64,000 nt of DNA from Winogradskyella endarachnes (GTDB lineage Bacteria; Bacteroidota; Bacteroidia; Flavobacteriales; Flavobacteriaceae): contig NZ_WOWS01000005.1 of assembly GCF_009741275.1 (NCBI RefSeq), positions 124,001 through 188,000 on the forward strand. The letters are read 5' to 3'. The notes beneath the pieces are model-generated. The model was not told the DNA's origin. It saw only the letters and a list, made by a program, of their open reading frames with translations, and did not search any database. Position numbers and translations under genes: made by a program. Shown here piece after piece: positions 27,135 through 36,595 of this stretch (the first letter of the stretch is position 1; each line of letters opens with the position of its first letter).

Positions 27135-27942
27135 GTAATTTTAATTTTAAAGTCTAAAAAGCCATTAGAATAAGTTAACTCATTCATTATCTTAATAGTA
27201 ATTCCGTAAATCGTTTTTTAATTTTTCCCTAACAAGGAATAAAAGAGGCGAATTTTAACACTTTTCTAAATCTATGTTTAGATAAACAATCCTATTTTCC
27301 CTTCAACAAAGATTGACATTTGTCATTAAAAAAGAAAGGGTATTTTGTAAACGTTGTCAACAAGTTTTTAACAAACTCTTGTAAGCCCTATAAAATGGAC
27401 ATTTTTAGATAAAATTGGATAACCACCTGTTTTACAGTATTTTATAAATTTTTTGTGTCGTAAAAATTTGTAGGTTTTATACTATTAAAACTAAGACTAG
27501 CAACGACGTTTATTGACTTTAATAAATTGAGAAAAGACTATTTTTAAAAACAAAAAAGAGCGTTACACCAACGCTCTTTTCCCCTAATAACTAACTTTTA
27601 CTAATGATTTAATTTTAACAGATGATCATTAATAGTTAACACTGAATTGAAAAATTAAAATTGCAAAATATTAATTTTCCCAACTAATAATAGCTTAAAA
27701 TGTCTTAAGCAAAACCCTCATAATGCTGAATAAAAAAGACAATTTTTGCTACTCAAATATCAATATAAAATACTAATTATCAACCCCCTATTGTATAAGT
27801 GGTTAAAAATAGTGTATAAATGGTGACACATTTTTTTTTAATTATGCTTTATAGCACATTATACACAAAACCATGCATTGCATACATATTTATATCCATT
27901 CTATTAATTATATATATATCTTTATGTTAAATCCTTATAAGC
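27135..27942. other. Long AT-rich intergenic region between divergent nrdBA and the LytTR regulator
   Basis: About 800 bases hold no convincing gene on either strand and no tRNA-like fold. It must carry promoters for nrdB (minus) and the response regulator (plus). Near 27350-27385 it has a cluster of TTGT/AACAA half-sites (GTTGTCAACAAG is a 10-bp palindrome with flanks) that could bind a regulator of nrd expression. A hairpin at 27554-27580 divides it. No clear NrdR box or -7 box was recognised. Confidence 0.5.
27554..27580 (-). terminator. Orphan hairpin with T tract on the minus strand
   Basis: A perfect 11-bp stem AAAAGAGCGTT (27554-27564) pairs with 27570-27580. On the minus strand it is followed by TTTTTTGTTTTTA, better than the plus-side TTTTCCCC. 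No gene ends here on either strand, so it implies an unannotated transcript from the 27580-27942 side, or it shields the operons from each other. Confidence 0.5.
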
Positions 27943-28677
27943 ATGTTAAAAGCAGTAATTGTAGATGATGAGCCAAAAGCCATACAAAGTTTAATTTGGG
28001 AACTTAGCAACTTTAAGCAAGATATTGAGGTGGTTGAATCATTCTCTAATCCTGAGGAAGCTATAAAATACCTTAACACTAACACGCCAGACTGCTTGTT
28101 TTTAGATGTGCAAATGCCAACTATTGGTGGATTTCAATTTTTAGAAAAAGTCAATCATTCAGACTTCGCAGTTATTATCACAACCGCTTATGATGAGTAT
28201 GCTATAAAAGCCTTAAAACATGAGGCTATAGACTACCTCTTAAAACCAATAGACTCCGACGACCTAAAGGATTGTATTGCAAAAATCAAGAAACATAGTG
28301 AGCGCGTTATAAATTCCGTTAACCTAGAGCGCATGCTCTCAAATTTTAATTCTAAACACAACAAAAAACGAATTACCATTAACACAGACGGCAAATTACT
28401 CTTTTTAGATGTTGATGATATTATTTACATAGAATCTGATGGTAATTACAGCACACTATTTTTACAAAATCAGAAAAAAATTGTAGTGACCAAAAAATTA
28501 AAGGAAGTAGATGCCCTTTTACCAGTGCACTATTTCTTTAGAATACACAATTCTTACATCATTAACTTAAACAAAATAAAAGCTTTCATAAAAAATGAAG
28601 GCTACGTTATTATGGATAGCGATCATAAAATCCCTGTAGCTAGACAGCGCAAGTCAGATTTCTTAGAAAAATTATAA
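27943..28677 (+). CDS. LytTR-family response regulator
   Basis: This is a 244-residue two-domain regulator. The receiver (residues 1-120) has the acidic pair Asp8-Asp9, the phosphoacceptor Asp55 (CLFLDVQMP), Thr in IITTAY and Lys in YLLKPI. The LytTR DNA-binding domain (about 138-244) shows DIIYIESDGNYSTLFL and FFRIHNSYIINLNKI. It lies 4 bases before the histidine kinase gene, so the two form a two-component system. LytTR regulators bind imperfect direct repeats, often upstream of exopolysaccharide or starvation genes. Targets here are unknown. Confidence 0.92.
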   Translation: MLKAVIVDDEPKAIQSLIWELSNFKQDIEVVESFSNPEEAIKYLNTNTPDCLFLDVQMPTIGGFQFLEKVNHSDFAVIITTAYDEYAIKALKHEAIDYLLKPIDSDDLKDCIAKIKKHSERVINSVNLERMLSNFNSKHNKKRITINTDGKLLFLDVDDIIYIESDGNYSTLFLQNQKKIVVTKKLKEVDALLPVHYFFRIHNSYIINLNKIKAFIKNEGYVIMDSDHKIPVARQRKSDFLEKL

Positions 28678-28681
28678 AGTC

Positions 28682-30655
28682 ATGATGTGTTATTCCCCAA
28701 ATAAACTAATCAGCTTTTATTGTTTCATACTTTGTTTTACTTTAAACAGCTTTGCACAAGAATCGACGTTTCAAAACACCTTAGATTATATACAAAAGGT
28801 TAAACCCACAAAATACGCAACCATTGATTCTATTTTAAAACCTTTTGAAAGTGATAGTTTAAAAATGAGACAACTACTCTCAAATTCTAAAGCACAAAGT
28901 TATCACGAAGTTTCTTGCTATGCTTTAAATGCTTTAGGTACTATTAATAGAAACATCTCTAATTATAATTCATCTATAAGATACCATACAGAAGCTAAGA
29001 AGTATGCAGACTTGGCAAATAATATTGAGTTAGAAATCATTAGTCTTAATATGATTGGGGTTGCATACAGACGTATGGACGTCATTAAACCCGCATTAGA
29101 CTACCATACTGAAGCTTTAAAACTCGCCTATACTATTCCTAATCCTACGCCTACTATAAGACGAAGCATTGCTGTTTCTCAAAATAGTATTGGCAACATA
29201 TACATGGCTTTAAAGCAATACGATATAGCTATTACCCAATTTAAAAAATCTTTAAAACTAGAAAAGGAAGACAACAATCTTTTAGGTCTTGCAATTAACC
29301 ACCATAATATAGGATATGCAGAAGAAGCAAAAGGAAACTTAAAAGACGCCTTATTTAATTATAAAAAATCATTAGAACACAATAACACCATAAACTCAGA
29401 CATTGGTAGAGTTATCTGCTACAACAGTATTGGAGCTGTTTATCTTAAACAAAAAAAATTTAAAGAAGCCGAACCCATTATTAGAGAAGCGCTTAACAAA
29501 GCATTAAATTTAGATGACCAATTTTACATTACCTCATCTTATCTTAATTTAGGAAGTTTAGAATATGAATTAAATGAAATTGAACTTGCTGAAAAACACC
29601 TAAAAAAAGCGCTCAACATTGCAAGTTCTTACAACCTAAAATCTTCAGTTGCAGATGCTAGTAAATTGCTTTCTAAAATAAACGAAAAAAATGAAAATTT
29701 TGATATTGCTCTAGACTTCTATCAAAAAGCAGTAGAGATTGAAAACACCATTTTAACAGAACAAAATCTACAGTACGTAAACGATATAGTTATTGAGTAT
29801 GAGAGTGAAAACAAAAACAACCAAATTAAAGCCTTAGCCTTAGAAAACGAAGCGGTAAGATTACGATTAGAGCGCAATAAAAACATCTTACTATTTACAT
29901 CATTATTACTTGTTATTATAGGAACAATACTATTTATAATGAATAGAACCAAAGCCTTAAAACGCGATAAACACATCTTAACATTAGAACAAGATATGCT
30001 TAGAAGCCAAATGAACCCACATTTTATCTTTAACTCTTTAAATTCAATTAAGCTTTATATAATTAATAATGAAAAAGAGAATGCAGTATATTATCTTAAT
30101 AAGTTTTCTAAATTAATCCGAAAGATTTTAATGGCTTCAAAAGAAAAAGAAACCTCTTTAGAAGACGAACTAGAAACGATGAAACTTTACATGAATATTG
30201 AAAATATTAGATTTTCTAATGAAATAGATTTTCAAATTAACGTAGACCCTTCTATTAATACAGAAGTTACTAAAATACCATCATTGGTGCTGCAACCTTT
30301 TTTAGAGAATTCGCTATGGCATGGTTTATCCTCTAAAGCAGACAATAAAAAAATTGAATTAAATGTCATTAAAAAATCTGAAAAATATATCATTGTAGAA
30401 ATCATTGATAATGGTATAGGAAGAGTAGCTTCTCAAAAAATTAAGGAACAAAAAAAATTACAAAGAAATTCCGTTGGTATAGACATTACCAAAGCCAGGC
30501 TTGCTAACTTCTCTCTCTCTTTTAAAGACAGCTACAGTTTAAGAATTGAAGATTTATATACCGACGATAAACCTAGCGGCACTAAAATATCATTACTAAT
30601 ACCTACCCAAAAGTTAAAAAGTAAAGTAGAAAATTTAACCACCAAAAGCTCCTAA
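28682..30655 (+). CDS. TPR-containing LytS-type sensor histidine kinase
   Basis: This 657-residue kinase has a signal sequence (about 1-26, ending NSFAQ). A periplasmic region of about six tetratricopeptide repeats (about 60-360, e.g. ALNALGTINRNISNYNSSI, NSIGNIYMALKQYDIAI, NLGSLEYELNEIELAEKHL) is followed by one membrane helix (about 400-420, ILLFTSLLLVIIGTILFIM). The cytoplasmic His_kinase block has RSQMNPHFIFNSLNSIKLYI, with the phospho-His at about residue 447, and an ATPase domain with VLQPFLENSLWHG and 'IIDNGIGR'. The TPR sensor probably reads a protein or peptide signal. Its last 21 bases overlap the convergent DUF4412-like gene. Confidence 0.92.
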   Translation: MMCYSPNKLISFYCFILCFTLNSFAQESTFQNTLDYIQKVKPTKYATIDSILKPFESDSLKMRQLLSNSKAQSYHEVSCYALNALGTINRNISNYNSSIRYHTEAKKYADLANNIELEIISLNMIGVAYRRMDVIKPALDYHTEALKLAYTIPNPTPTIRRSIAVSQNSIGNIYMALKQYDIAITQFKKSLKLEKEDNNLLGLAINHHNIGYAEEAKGNLKDALFNYKKSLEHNNTINSDIGRVICYNSIGAVYLKQKKFKEAEPIIREALNKALNLDDQFYITSSYLNLGSLEYELNEIELAEKHLKKALNIASSYNLKSSVADASKLLSKINEKNENFDIALDFYQKAVEIENTILTEQNLQYVNDIVIEYESENKNNQIKALALENEAVRLRLERNKNILLFTSLLLVIIGTILFIMNRTKALKRDKHILTLEQDMLRSQMNPHFIFNSLNSIKLYIINNEKENAVYYLNKFSKLIRKILMASKEKETSLEDELETMKLYMNIENIRFSNEIDFQINVDPSINTEVTKIPSLVLQPFLENSLWHGLSSKADNKKIELNVIKKSEKYIIVEIIDNGIGRVASQKIKEQKKLQRNSVGIDITKARLANFSLSFKDSYSLRIEDLYTDDKPSGTKISLLIPTQKLKSKVENLTTKSS

Positions 30656-31348
30656 CATAGAGCCATATTTGGTTGTGTCTATAGAAAAATCCGTTTTTTC
30701 TAAACCAATACATTCCATAGTCATATTGTTTTTAGATTTCTTTTTATCTACATAAATCATCTCCATCATTAACCCATTTTCTGCATACTTTTCCATTATA
30801 GAGGTATCAAAACCTTTAGGCATGTTTTTTACGTTAGCCCCAAAAGCTTTATTAAAACTTACCGTAACATCATCTGTGATATAAAATGTTATCTTCATAT
30901 TATCATTTTCTGTAACATAGCCTTCGCACTCGTATCCATTAATTGTTTTAGAATCTATTTCCGTGAATGAATAATTAGACATATCCTCATCAGAAGTTAA
31001 ATCTGAAGCTTTCAGTTTTGTTTTTTGTACTACATTTTTACCCATCATTTCCATAAACATAGCAGAAATTTCTAAATCAGAATCTAATACCATAAATATA
31101 TTAGAGTCTTCGCTTCCTTTGTTCATTTCAGCACTATTAAAACCAAAATAACTTTCGTTTTCGCTTAAATAATAATCAAAGGTTATAGCACCCTTTTTGT
31201 GAGTCATCTTTAGTTTATAGATATAATCAAAATCGTAAGTATCTGGCAGCTCTACTTTATTGGCTTTACCAAATTGAGCAAAAGCAGTTTGTATTGATAA
31301 GGCGCAAATAAGAAAAAGAAAATGTTTTAATGAATTTGAAATTTTCAT
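30635..31348 (-). CDS. Secreted DUF4412-like protein
   Basis: The 237-residue product has signal peptide KHFLFLICALSIQTAFAQ (cleavage about residue 25) and a Met-rich mature region. YIYKLKMTHKKGAITFDYYL, INGYECEGYVTENDNMKITF and the C-terminal EMIYVDKKKSKNNMTMECIGLEK match the general pattern of DUF4412 outer-membrane or periplasmic proteins in Flavobacteriia. The role is unknown. Tail-to-tail overlap with the kinase gene means that transcripts from the two strands overlap. Confidence 0.7.
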   Translation of the reverse strand: MKISNSLKHFLFLICALSIQTAFAQFGKANKVELPDTYDFDYIYKLKMTHKKGAITFDYYLSENESYFGFNSAEMNKGSEDSNIFMVLDSDLEISAMFMEMMGKNVVQKTKLKASDLTSDEDMSNYSFTEIDSKTINGYECEGYVTENDNMKITFYITDDVTVSFNKAFGANVKNMPKGFDTSIMEKYAENGLMMEMIYVDKKKSKNNMTMECIGLEKTDFSIDTTKYGSMLGAFGG

Positions 31349-31534
31349 ACAAGAGGAATTTATAGATTAATTTCCATAAAATTAAAACCCTAACACTGAA
31401 TAATCAATATTTTATGTATAACCTGAAACTTATAATGTATACTCGGAAATACCTGTAAGTGAATAGATTACATTTTCTTACAATACAATCTAAAGCAGAT
31501 ATTTAATAATGTTAAAAAAGACAACTATATTGTT

Positions 31535-32104
31535 CTATCGCTTATATGTTTCTGCAACCTTTTCTAATTCAGCATACCAATCTTCTCCAAATTTTCTAAT
31601 TAAAGCCTCTTTAACAAATTTGTAAATTGGCACTTGCAACTCTTTACCCAATGCACAAGCATCATCACAAATTTCCCAACGCTCATAATTTACACCAGAA
31701 AATTCAGAATAGTCTTTAACTCTAATAGGATATAAGTGACAAGAAACTGGTTTTTTCCAAGAAATTTCACCTTGATTATAGGCTTCTTCAATGGCGCAAA
31801 GTGCCGTTTTTTTCTCATCAAAAATAACATAAGCACAATCAGCACCATTAATAAGAGGAGTTTCTAAGTCACCAAACTCTGTAGTTATAGATGTGCCTTG
31901 TTGCTCAATAGCATCAATACCTTCTTGTCTAAGAAATGGTTTTACTTTAGGATAAATATCTTCTAGTATTTTTACCTCATCTACCGATAATGGTGCACCT
32001 GCATCGCCATCAATACAGCAAGCACCTTTGCAAGCCGAAAGATTACAAACAAAATCTTTCTCAATAATATCTTCTGAAACGATGGTTTTTCCTAGTTGAA
32101 ACAT
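31535..32104 (-). CDS. DUF3109 family Cys-rich protein
   Basis: This 189-residue protein is recognisable from CNLSACKGACCIDGDAGAPL near residues 24-43, PVSCHLYPIRVKDY and WEICDDACALGKEL. The Cys pattern (C-x4-C-x3-CC, then single Cys and C-x3-C) suggests a metal or Fe-S cluster site, as proposed for related YkgJ-type Zn/Fe-chelating proteins. DUF3109 (name from memory) is conserved in Bacteroidota and its function is unknown. No signal peptide, so cytoplasmic. It is alone in its transcript by spacing. Confidence 0.85.
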   Translation of the reverse strand: MFQLGKTIVSEDIIEKDFVCNLSACKGACCIDGDAGAPLSVDEVKILEDIYPKVKPFLRQEGIDAIEQQGTSITTEFGDLETPLINGADCAYVIFDEKKTALCAIEEAYNQGEISWKKPVSCHLYPIRVKDYSEFSGVNYERWEICDDACALGKELQVPIYKFVKEALIRKFGEDWYAELEKVAETYKR

Positions 32105-32300
32105 GCCACAAAAATACTCAATCTTACACTATATCAAAGTTGAATTATTATTAATCGTAATTTAATATTGGAAATCTTTAATATTATCGCACCTTTGCAA
32201 AAAATTTCAAAATAGTTTATTACACTATATTTGTAATAATCTGAAATAAAAATAGTTACAATAAATTTTAAAAATTACCTAAATTTAGAATAAGTAAGAA

Positions 32301-32882
32301 ATGGAATTAAGTTTAAAAGAAATATTTACAGCCTTTATGGTGCTCTTTGCGGTTATTGATATTATAGGAAATATTCCTATTATTATAGACCTACGTAAAA
32401 AAGTTGGACACATACAAAGTGAAAAGGCATCAATTATTGCAGGTATAATAATGATTATTTTCCTTTTTGTTGGAAAAAGTCTTTTAAACCTTATTGGTAT
32501 AGACGTTAACTCTTTTGCTGTGGCAGGTGCGTTTGTAATCTTTTTTATTGCCCTAGAAATGGTTTTAGGCATCACCTTATATAAGGATGATGAACACAGT
32601 GCTGTAACTGCCTCTGTGTTTCCGTTGGCGTTTCCGCTAATGGCAGGACCAGGAAGTTTAACAACATTACTATCTTTACGTGCAGAATTTGCTATAGAAA
32701 ATATTATCGTTGCTGTAATTTGTAACGTTATTGTAATTTACATAGTACTTAAAACATCGTCAAAAATTGAAAATATAATTGGTACAAACGGTATTAATAT
32801 TATTAGAAAAATATTTGGTGTAATTTTGTTAGCCATTGCAGTAAAACTATTTGCTCATAATATTAAGGAGTTATTAGCCTAA
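32301..32882 (+). CDS. MarC family membrane protein
   Basis: This is a 193-residue inner-membrane protein with about six hydrophobic helices. LFAVIDIIGNIPIIIDLRKK near the start and FPLAFPLMAGPGSLTTLL in the middle are the two halves of the MarC (UPF0056) signature. The family was once linked to multiple antibiotic resistance in E. coli, but that link was not supported later, and its substrate is unknown. It is followed 13 bases later by a small membrane protein and then an oxidoreductase, probably one operon. Confidence 0.9.
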   Translation: MELSLKEIFTAFMVLFAVIDIIGNIPIIIDLRKKVGHIQSEKASIIAGIIMIIFLFVGKSLLNLIGIDVNSFAVAGAFVIFFIALEMVLGITLYKDDEHSAVTASVFPLAFPLMAGPGSLTTLLSLRAEFAIENIIVAVICNVIVIYIVLKTSSKIENIIGTNGINIIRKIFGVILLAIAVKLFAHNIKELLA

Positions 32883-32895
32883 TACCATTTTAAAC

Positions 32896-33096
32896 ATGAA
32901 GATATTTACAATTATTATTTCAATTTTGGCAACTGTACTTATCATTTTTAATGCCACCAAATTAAACTTTGACGCACTGTTCACAGGCGAAAGTCAAACC
33001 GCATTAATCACTATTATTACAGCATTGTGTGCTATTCTATTATTACAAATTCTAAGAATATCTAAAAAGATTGAAAAATTAAGTAAAAAACAATAA
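32896..33096 (+). CDS. Small membrane protein (hypothetical)
   Basis: This 66-residue protein has two hydrophobic segments (about 3-20, IFTIIISILATVLIIF, and about 37-53, LITIITALCAILLLQIL) and a basic C-terminus (KKIEKLSKKQ). It lies 13 bases after the MarC gene, and its stop codon TAA shares its last A with the ATG of the next gene, which indicates translational coupling. No family recognised. Confidence 0.7.
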   Translation: MKIFTIIISILATVLIIFNATKLNFDALFTGESQTALITIITALCAILLLQILRISKKIEKLSKKQ

Positions 33097-33701
33097 TGAA
33101 TTTTGATGCGTTAATTATTGGTGGAGGAGCCGCTGGTTTGTCTTGTGCTTTAATTTTAGGGTCTGCAAAAAACAAACCTTTTACAGAAGGGAAACAAATA
33201 GGCATTATTACACATCAAAAAACTTCTCATCTTCAAAACGCATTATTTAATAATGTTTTAGGGTTACCTGCTGGCACTTTAGGAGCTGACATTTTAAATG
33301 ATGGTATAAAACAACTTCATGATTTATATCCTCATATCAATCAAATTGATGGTGAGAAAGTCCTTTCTGTATTAAAAAATAACGATGGTTTTACTGTTGA
33401 AACCAATAAAAACACTTATAATTCTAAAATTGTAGTAATTGCAGTAGGCTATACCAATTTAATGACCATTGATGGCTTAGATAATTATATTGAACCTCAC
33501 CCAAGAGCTGTAAAAGAAAAAGATAGAATTTGGTTAAAAAACTCAGACCATCTTATTGAGAAAAACTTATATGTTGCTGGTACCTTAGCAGGTTGGCGTA
33601 GTCAATTTGCTATTGCTAGCGGAAGTGGTGCACATGTGGCTACTGATATTTTAACGCTTTGGAATAACGGAAAGCATACCAAAGTACACGATAAAGCTTA
33701 A
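33096..33701 (+). CDS. Short FAD-dependent thioredoxin-reductase-like oxidoreductase
   Basis: This is a 201-residue flavoprotein. FAD-binding signatures are present: DALIIGGGAAGLSCAL at residues 3-18 and, near the end, NLYVAGTLAGWRSQFAIASGSG, the motif that closes the FAD domain in thioredoxin-reductase-like enzymes. The second nucleotide-binding (NADPH) domain and the CxxC active site of true thioredoxin reductase (about 310 residues) are both missing. The protein is therefore a minimal flavin fold whose electron donor is unknown. It overlaps the preceding small gene by one base and belongs to the MarC unit. Confidence 0.78.
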   Translation: MNFDALIIGGGAAGLSCALILGSAKNKPFTEGKQIGIITHQKTSHLQNALFNNVLGLPAGTLGADILNDGIKQLHDLYPHINQIDGEKVLSVLKNNDGFTVETNKNTYNSKIVVIAVGYTNLMTIDGLDNYIEPHPRAVKEKDRIWLKNSDHLIEKNLYVAGTLAGWRSQFAIASGSGAHVATDILTLWNNGKHTKVHDKA

Positions 33702-33706
33702 CCTTC

Positions 33707-35317
33707 TTAATCTTGAATAAAATTTGGAGTTTCAGTGCTTAAGAGAATTACTTCTTGTACCATAATATCCTCTTTATTTATAATCTCTTCAAAAGCATTA
33801 TCATCAAATAATTGACGCGCTAATGTAGCTTTAATAAGTCGTCTTACCTCTTCATTATAGGCTACAAAGGTGATATTAGTTCGCTCTCGCTGATTGACGT
33901 AGGTTTCAAATTTCACAACAATATCATCGCTAACTTCAAAATTATTTATAAAATCGTATTTAGAAATATTAGCATAAATACTTCGGTCTTTATCTAATTC
34001 TTCAAACACAAAATAACCAAAGTGTCCTCGACGTCTTAAATAATTAATGGTTTCGTTATCAAACAATCGATCTACAGGTACAAACACATCTGGTATAATG
34101 CCTCCTCCTCCATACACAACTTTGCCTTTTGGAGTTGTAAATTTTAAAGAATCATCTACCACTATATTTTCTTCATCTACTAATTCTCCTGTTCTTAATC
34201 GCTTTAGATAATCGTTATAGTAATCTTTATTAGCACCATTTACATAAGGCTTTTGAATAGAGCGACCCGTTGGCGTATAATATCTAGATACTGTTAACCG
34301 TACAGCGCTTCCATCACCTAAGGCCATTTCGCGTTGTACCAAGCCTTTACCGTAAGAGCGTCTTCCTACAATAATTCCTCTATCGTTATCTTGTAAAGCA
34401 CCTGCTATGACCTCACTAGCAGACGCTGAATTCTCATTTATTAAGATATATATTTCACCCGCTTCAAAATCACCACGGCGTGTAGCATACGTGCGTTCCT
34501 CTGTTCCTTTTTTATCTCTTGTAAATAAAATTAATTTGTCATCCTCTAAAAACTCGTCAGCAATCTGCTCTGCAATACCGAGAAAACCACCAGGATTATC
34601 TCTTAAATCTAAAGCTAATTTTTCTGCACCTAACTCTTGAAGTTCATCTAAAGCCTCCTTAAACTCATCAAAGGTAGATTCGGCAAAACGATTCATTTTA
34701 ATATATCCCAAATCGTCTGTAAGCATGTAAGAAGCCTCAACACTTTTAATGGGAATTTCTTTGCGTTTTACATCAAACTCTAATAATTCATCCTCTCCTT
34801 TTCTAAAAACCGTTAACTTTACTTTTGTGTTTTTTTCGCCTCTTAATTTCTCTCCTAATAAATCATTATCAATTTTTCGACCATAGAGTGTATCTCCATT
34901 TGCATACAATATACGATCACCACTCATTATACCTGCACGTTCACTTGGGCCACCTTCTGTAGGCTTAATAACCGCAATGGTATCTTTATATGGATAAAAA
35001 TTAATACCTATACCCACAAAATTACCTTTCATGTTTTCGGTAATACGTTCTAAATCTTCTTTTGGTATATAGGATGAATGCGGATCTAGATTATTTAAAA
35101 TACCATTTACAGTAACATCAACAATACTATCTGTATTTACATCTTCCACGTATTCGTAATCTATGTAATCTATTAATCTGTTGAGTTTATCTTTTTTACT
35201 ATTTGTAGAAAATAGATTATCTGAAGTATCTGAAAAATTCAACTTTCCACCAATAACCACTCCTGCCGCTATTGCAACACCTATTATAAGTGGTATATAT
35301 TTATTTTTAGTAACCAT
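33707..35317 (-). CDS. S41 family C-terminal processing peptidase
   Basis: This is 536 residues from ATG 35317. A GTG at 35326, which overlaps the stop of the deaminase gene, would add three. The N-terminal helix YIPLIIGVAIAAGVVIGG anchors or exports the enzyme to the periplasm. A PDZ domain (about 80-170: IGINFYPYKDTIAVIKPTEGGPSERAGI, given here in parts) precedes the S41 domain, with LGYIKMNRFAESTFDEF, the nucleophile Ser in ENSASASEVIAGALQD and the general-base Lys in GRRSYGKGLVQ. Such Tsp/CtpA-type proteases trim or degrade periplasmic proteins from their C-terminus. It is coupled to dCMP deaminase upstream. Confidence 0.9.
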   Translation of the reverse strand: MVTKNKYIPLIIGVAIAAGVVIGGKLNFSDTSDNLFSTNSKKDKLNRLIDYIDYEYVEDVNTDSIVDVTVNGILNNLDPHSSYIPKEDLERITENMKGNFVGIGINFYPYKDTIAVIKPTEGGPSERAGIMSGDRILYANGDTLYGRKIDNDLLGEKLRGEKNTKVKLTVFRKGEDELLEFDVKRKEIPIKSVEASYMLTDDLGYIKMNRFAESTFDEFKEALDELQELGAEKLALDLRDNPGGFLGIAEQIADEFLEDDKLILFTRDKKGTEERTYATRRGDFEAGEIYILINENSASASEVIAGALQDNDRGIIVGRRSYGKGLVQREMALGDGSAVRLTVSRYYTPTGRSIQKPYVNGANKDYYNDYLKRLRTGELVDEENIVVDDSLKFTTPKGKVVYGGGGIIPDVFVPVDRLFDNETINYLRRRGHFGYFVFEELDKDRSIYANISKYDFINNFEVSDDIVVKFETYVNQRERTNITFVAYNEEVRRLIKATLARQLFDDNAFEEIINKEDIMVQEVILLSTETPNFIQD

Positions 35318-35325
35318 AAGCTGCA

Positions 35326-35769
35326 CTATAAGGCAGTTTCTTCATTTAAATTTTCAATATGTTCTAATTCAATTCCAGCTTTTTCTAGAAATTTTAGACC
35401 TGAATCGTCTTTATAGCCTTGGTGATAAACAACTCTTACAATACCTGCTTGGTGAATTAATTTACTGCATTCTTTACAAGGAGATAATGTAATATATAAC
35501 GTTGCTCCCTCACAAGATTGTGTAGATGATGCTACTTTTAAAATTGCGTTTGCCTCCGCATGTAACACATACCATTTTGTGTAACCTTCATCATCTTCGC
35601 AATAGTTTTCAAAGCCTGTTGGTGTTCCATTATAACCATCAGAAATAATCATTCTATCTTTTACAATAAGTGCGCCAACCTGCTTGCGTTTACAATGTGA
35701 TAATTTTCCCCATTCTTTAGCAATGCGCAAATAAGCTTTATCGTAACGTAATTGTTTAGTGTCTGGCAT
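35326..35769 (-). CDS. Deoxycytidylate (dCMP) deaminase family protein
   Basis: This 147-residue zinc enzyme is expected to convert dCMP to dUMP for dTTP synthesis. HAEANAI (His70-Ala-Glu72) and SPCKECSK (Cys98, Cys101) form the catalytic zinc site, and GYNGTPTGFENYCEDD is the typical dCMP-deaminase substrate loop, distinguishing it from TadA. Bacillus ComEB is a relative. No signal sequence; cytoplasmic. Directly followed by the S41 peptidase gene, a pairing I recall as common in Flavobacteriaceae. Confidence 0.9.
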   Translation of the reverse strand: MPDTKQLRYDKAYLRIAKEWGKLSHCKRKQVGALIVKDRMIISDGYNGTPTGFENYCEDDEGYTKWYVLHAEANAILKVASSTQSCEGATLYITLSPCKECSKLIHQAGIVRVVYHQGYKDDSGLKFLEKAGIELEHIENLNEETAL

Positions 35770-35862
35770 TAAAATTTTCTTAAAAATGTACGCTTGTACG
35801 GAACGAATATAAATGGTTAGTATTTTATAACCAATTTACTTTCTGTAAAATTTAACCAAACT

Positions 35863-36459
35863 TTAAGTATTACTTAATAATTCGCTACCCAATATCATAG
35901 GAATTACTAAACCTGCAACTATTGAAGAAAGTACCATAACCCAATCTCGTTTAGAAACTCTAAAGATGGTTTGGCATAAAAAACCAACAAATAAAACAAT
36001 GAATACAATAATAACTTGGGCAAATTCAATTCCGAGTGCAAACTCAATAAGAAGTTCTAACTTATTTTCACTCTGACCAGAAAACATTTTAAATTCTCTA
36101 GCAAAGCCTAAACCATGTATAATACCAAAAAATAAGGTTGTAAAAAATAACAAACCAACTTTATTAGATTTTGAATTTTTTCCAGATGTAAATATGTTGT
36201 ATATCGCAGCAGCTAATATGGTTACAGGTATTAAAAACTCAACTAATTTTCCGTTAACACTTACAATGCCATAAGCTGCTAAAACCAAAGATAATGTATG
36301 TCCTAAAGTAAACATAGAAACGAGCAAAAGTACGCGCTTCCAATCTTTAAAAAGATAAGGCACAGATAATACCATTAAAAAAAGAACATGGTCATAACCA
36401 TTAATATCTAAAACGTGGTTCATGCCATACTCAACATTAAACCAAAAATTTTCTAACAT
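35863..36459 (-). CDS. HupE/UreJ-like membrane protein
   Basis: The ATG at 36459 (MLENFWFNVEYGMNHVLD) is preferred over a TTG 24 bases upstream. The 198-residue product has about six transmembrane helices, with conserved HVLDINGYDHVLFLMVL, FTLGHTLSLVLA and GIIHGLGFA. Such paired His motifs are seen in HupE/UreJ nickel/cobalt-permease-like proteins. In Bacteroidota this subgroup (HupE/UreJ_2) occurs without hydrogenase or urease, so metal transport is only a possibility. It is transcribed divergently from the SAM riboswitch operon. Confidence 0.8.
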   Translation of the reverse strand: MLENFWFNVEYGMNHVLDINGYDHVLFLMVLSVPYLFKDWKRVLLLVSMFTLGHTLSLVLAAYGIVSVNGKLVEFLIPVTILAAAIYNIFTSGKNSKSNKVGLLFFTTLFFGIIHGLGFAREFKMFSGQSENKLELLIEFALGIEFAQVIIVFIVLFVGFLCQTIFRVSKRDWVMVLSSIVAGLVIPMILGSELLSNT

Positions 36460-36595
36460 AGCTAACTCTTTTGGGAAATTCAAAGTTACAATTAAAAGAT
36501 TATATCCTTCTGTTAAATAAAATGAATAATATTTGTTTTTTGTGATATTCTTTCGGAATATTGTAATTCGTAAAGTTCAAATAACGTATTGAAAT

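Noticed and set aside
27340-27430. Chromosome origin with DnaA boxes
   Set aside because: No clear TTATCCACA matches were found, and no dnaA, dnaN or gidA genes are near.
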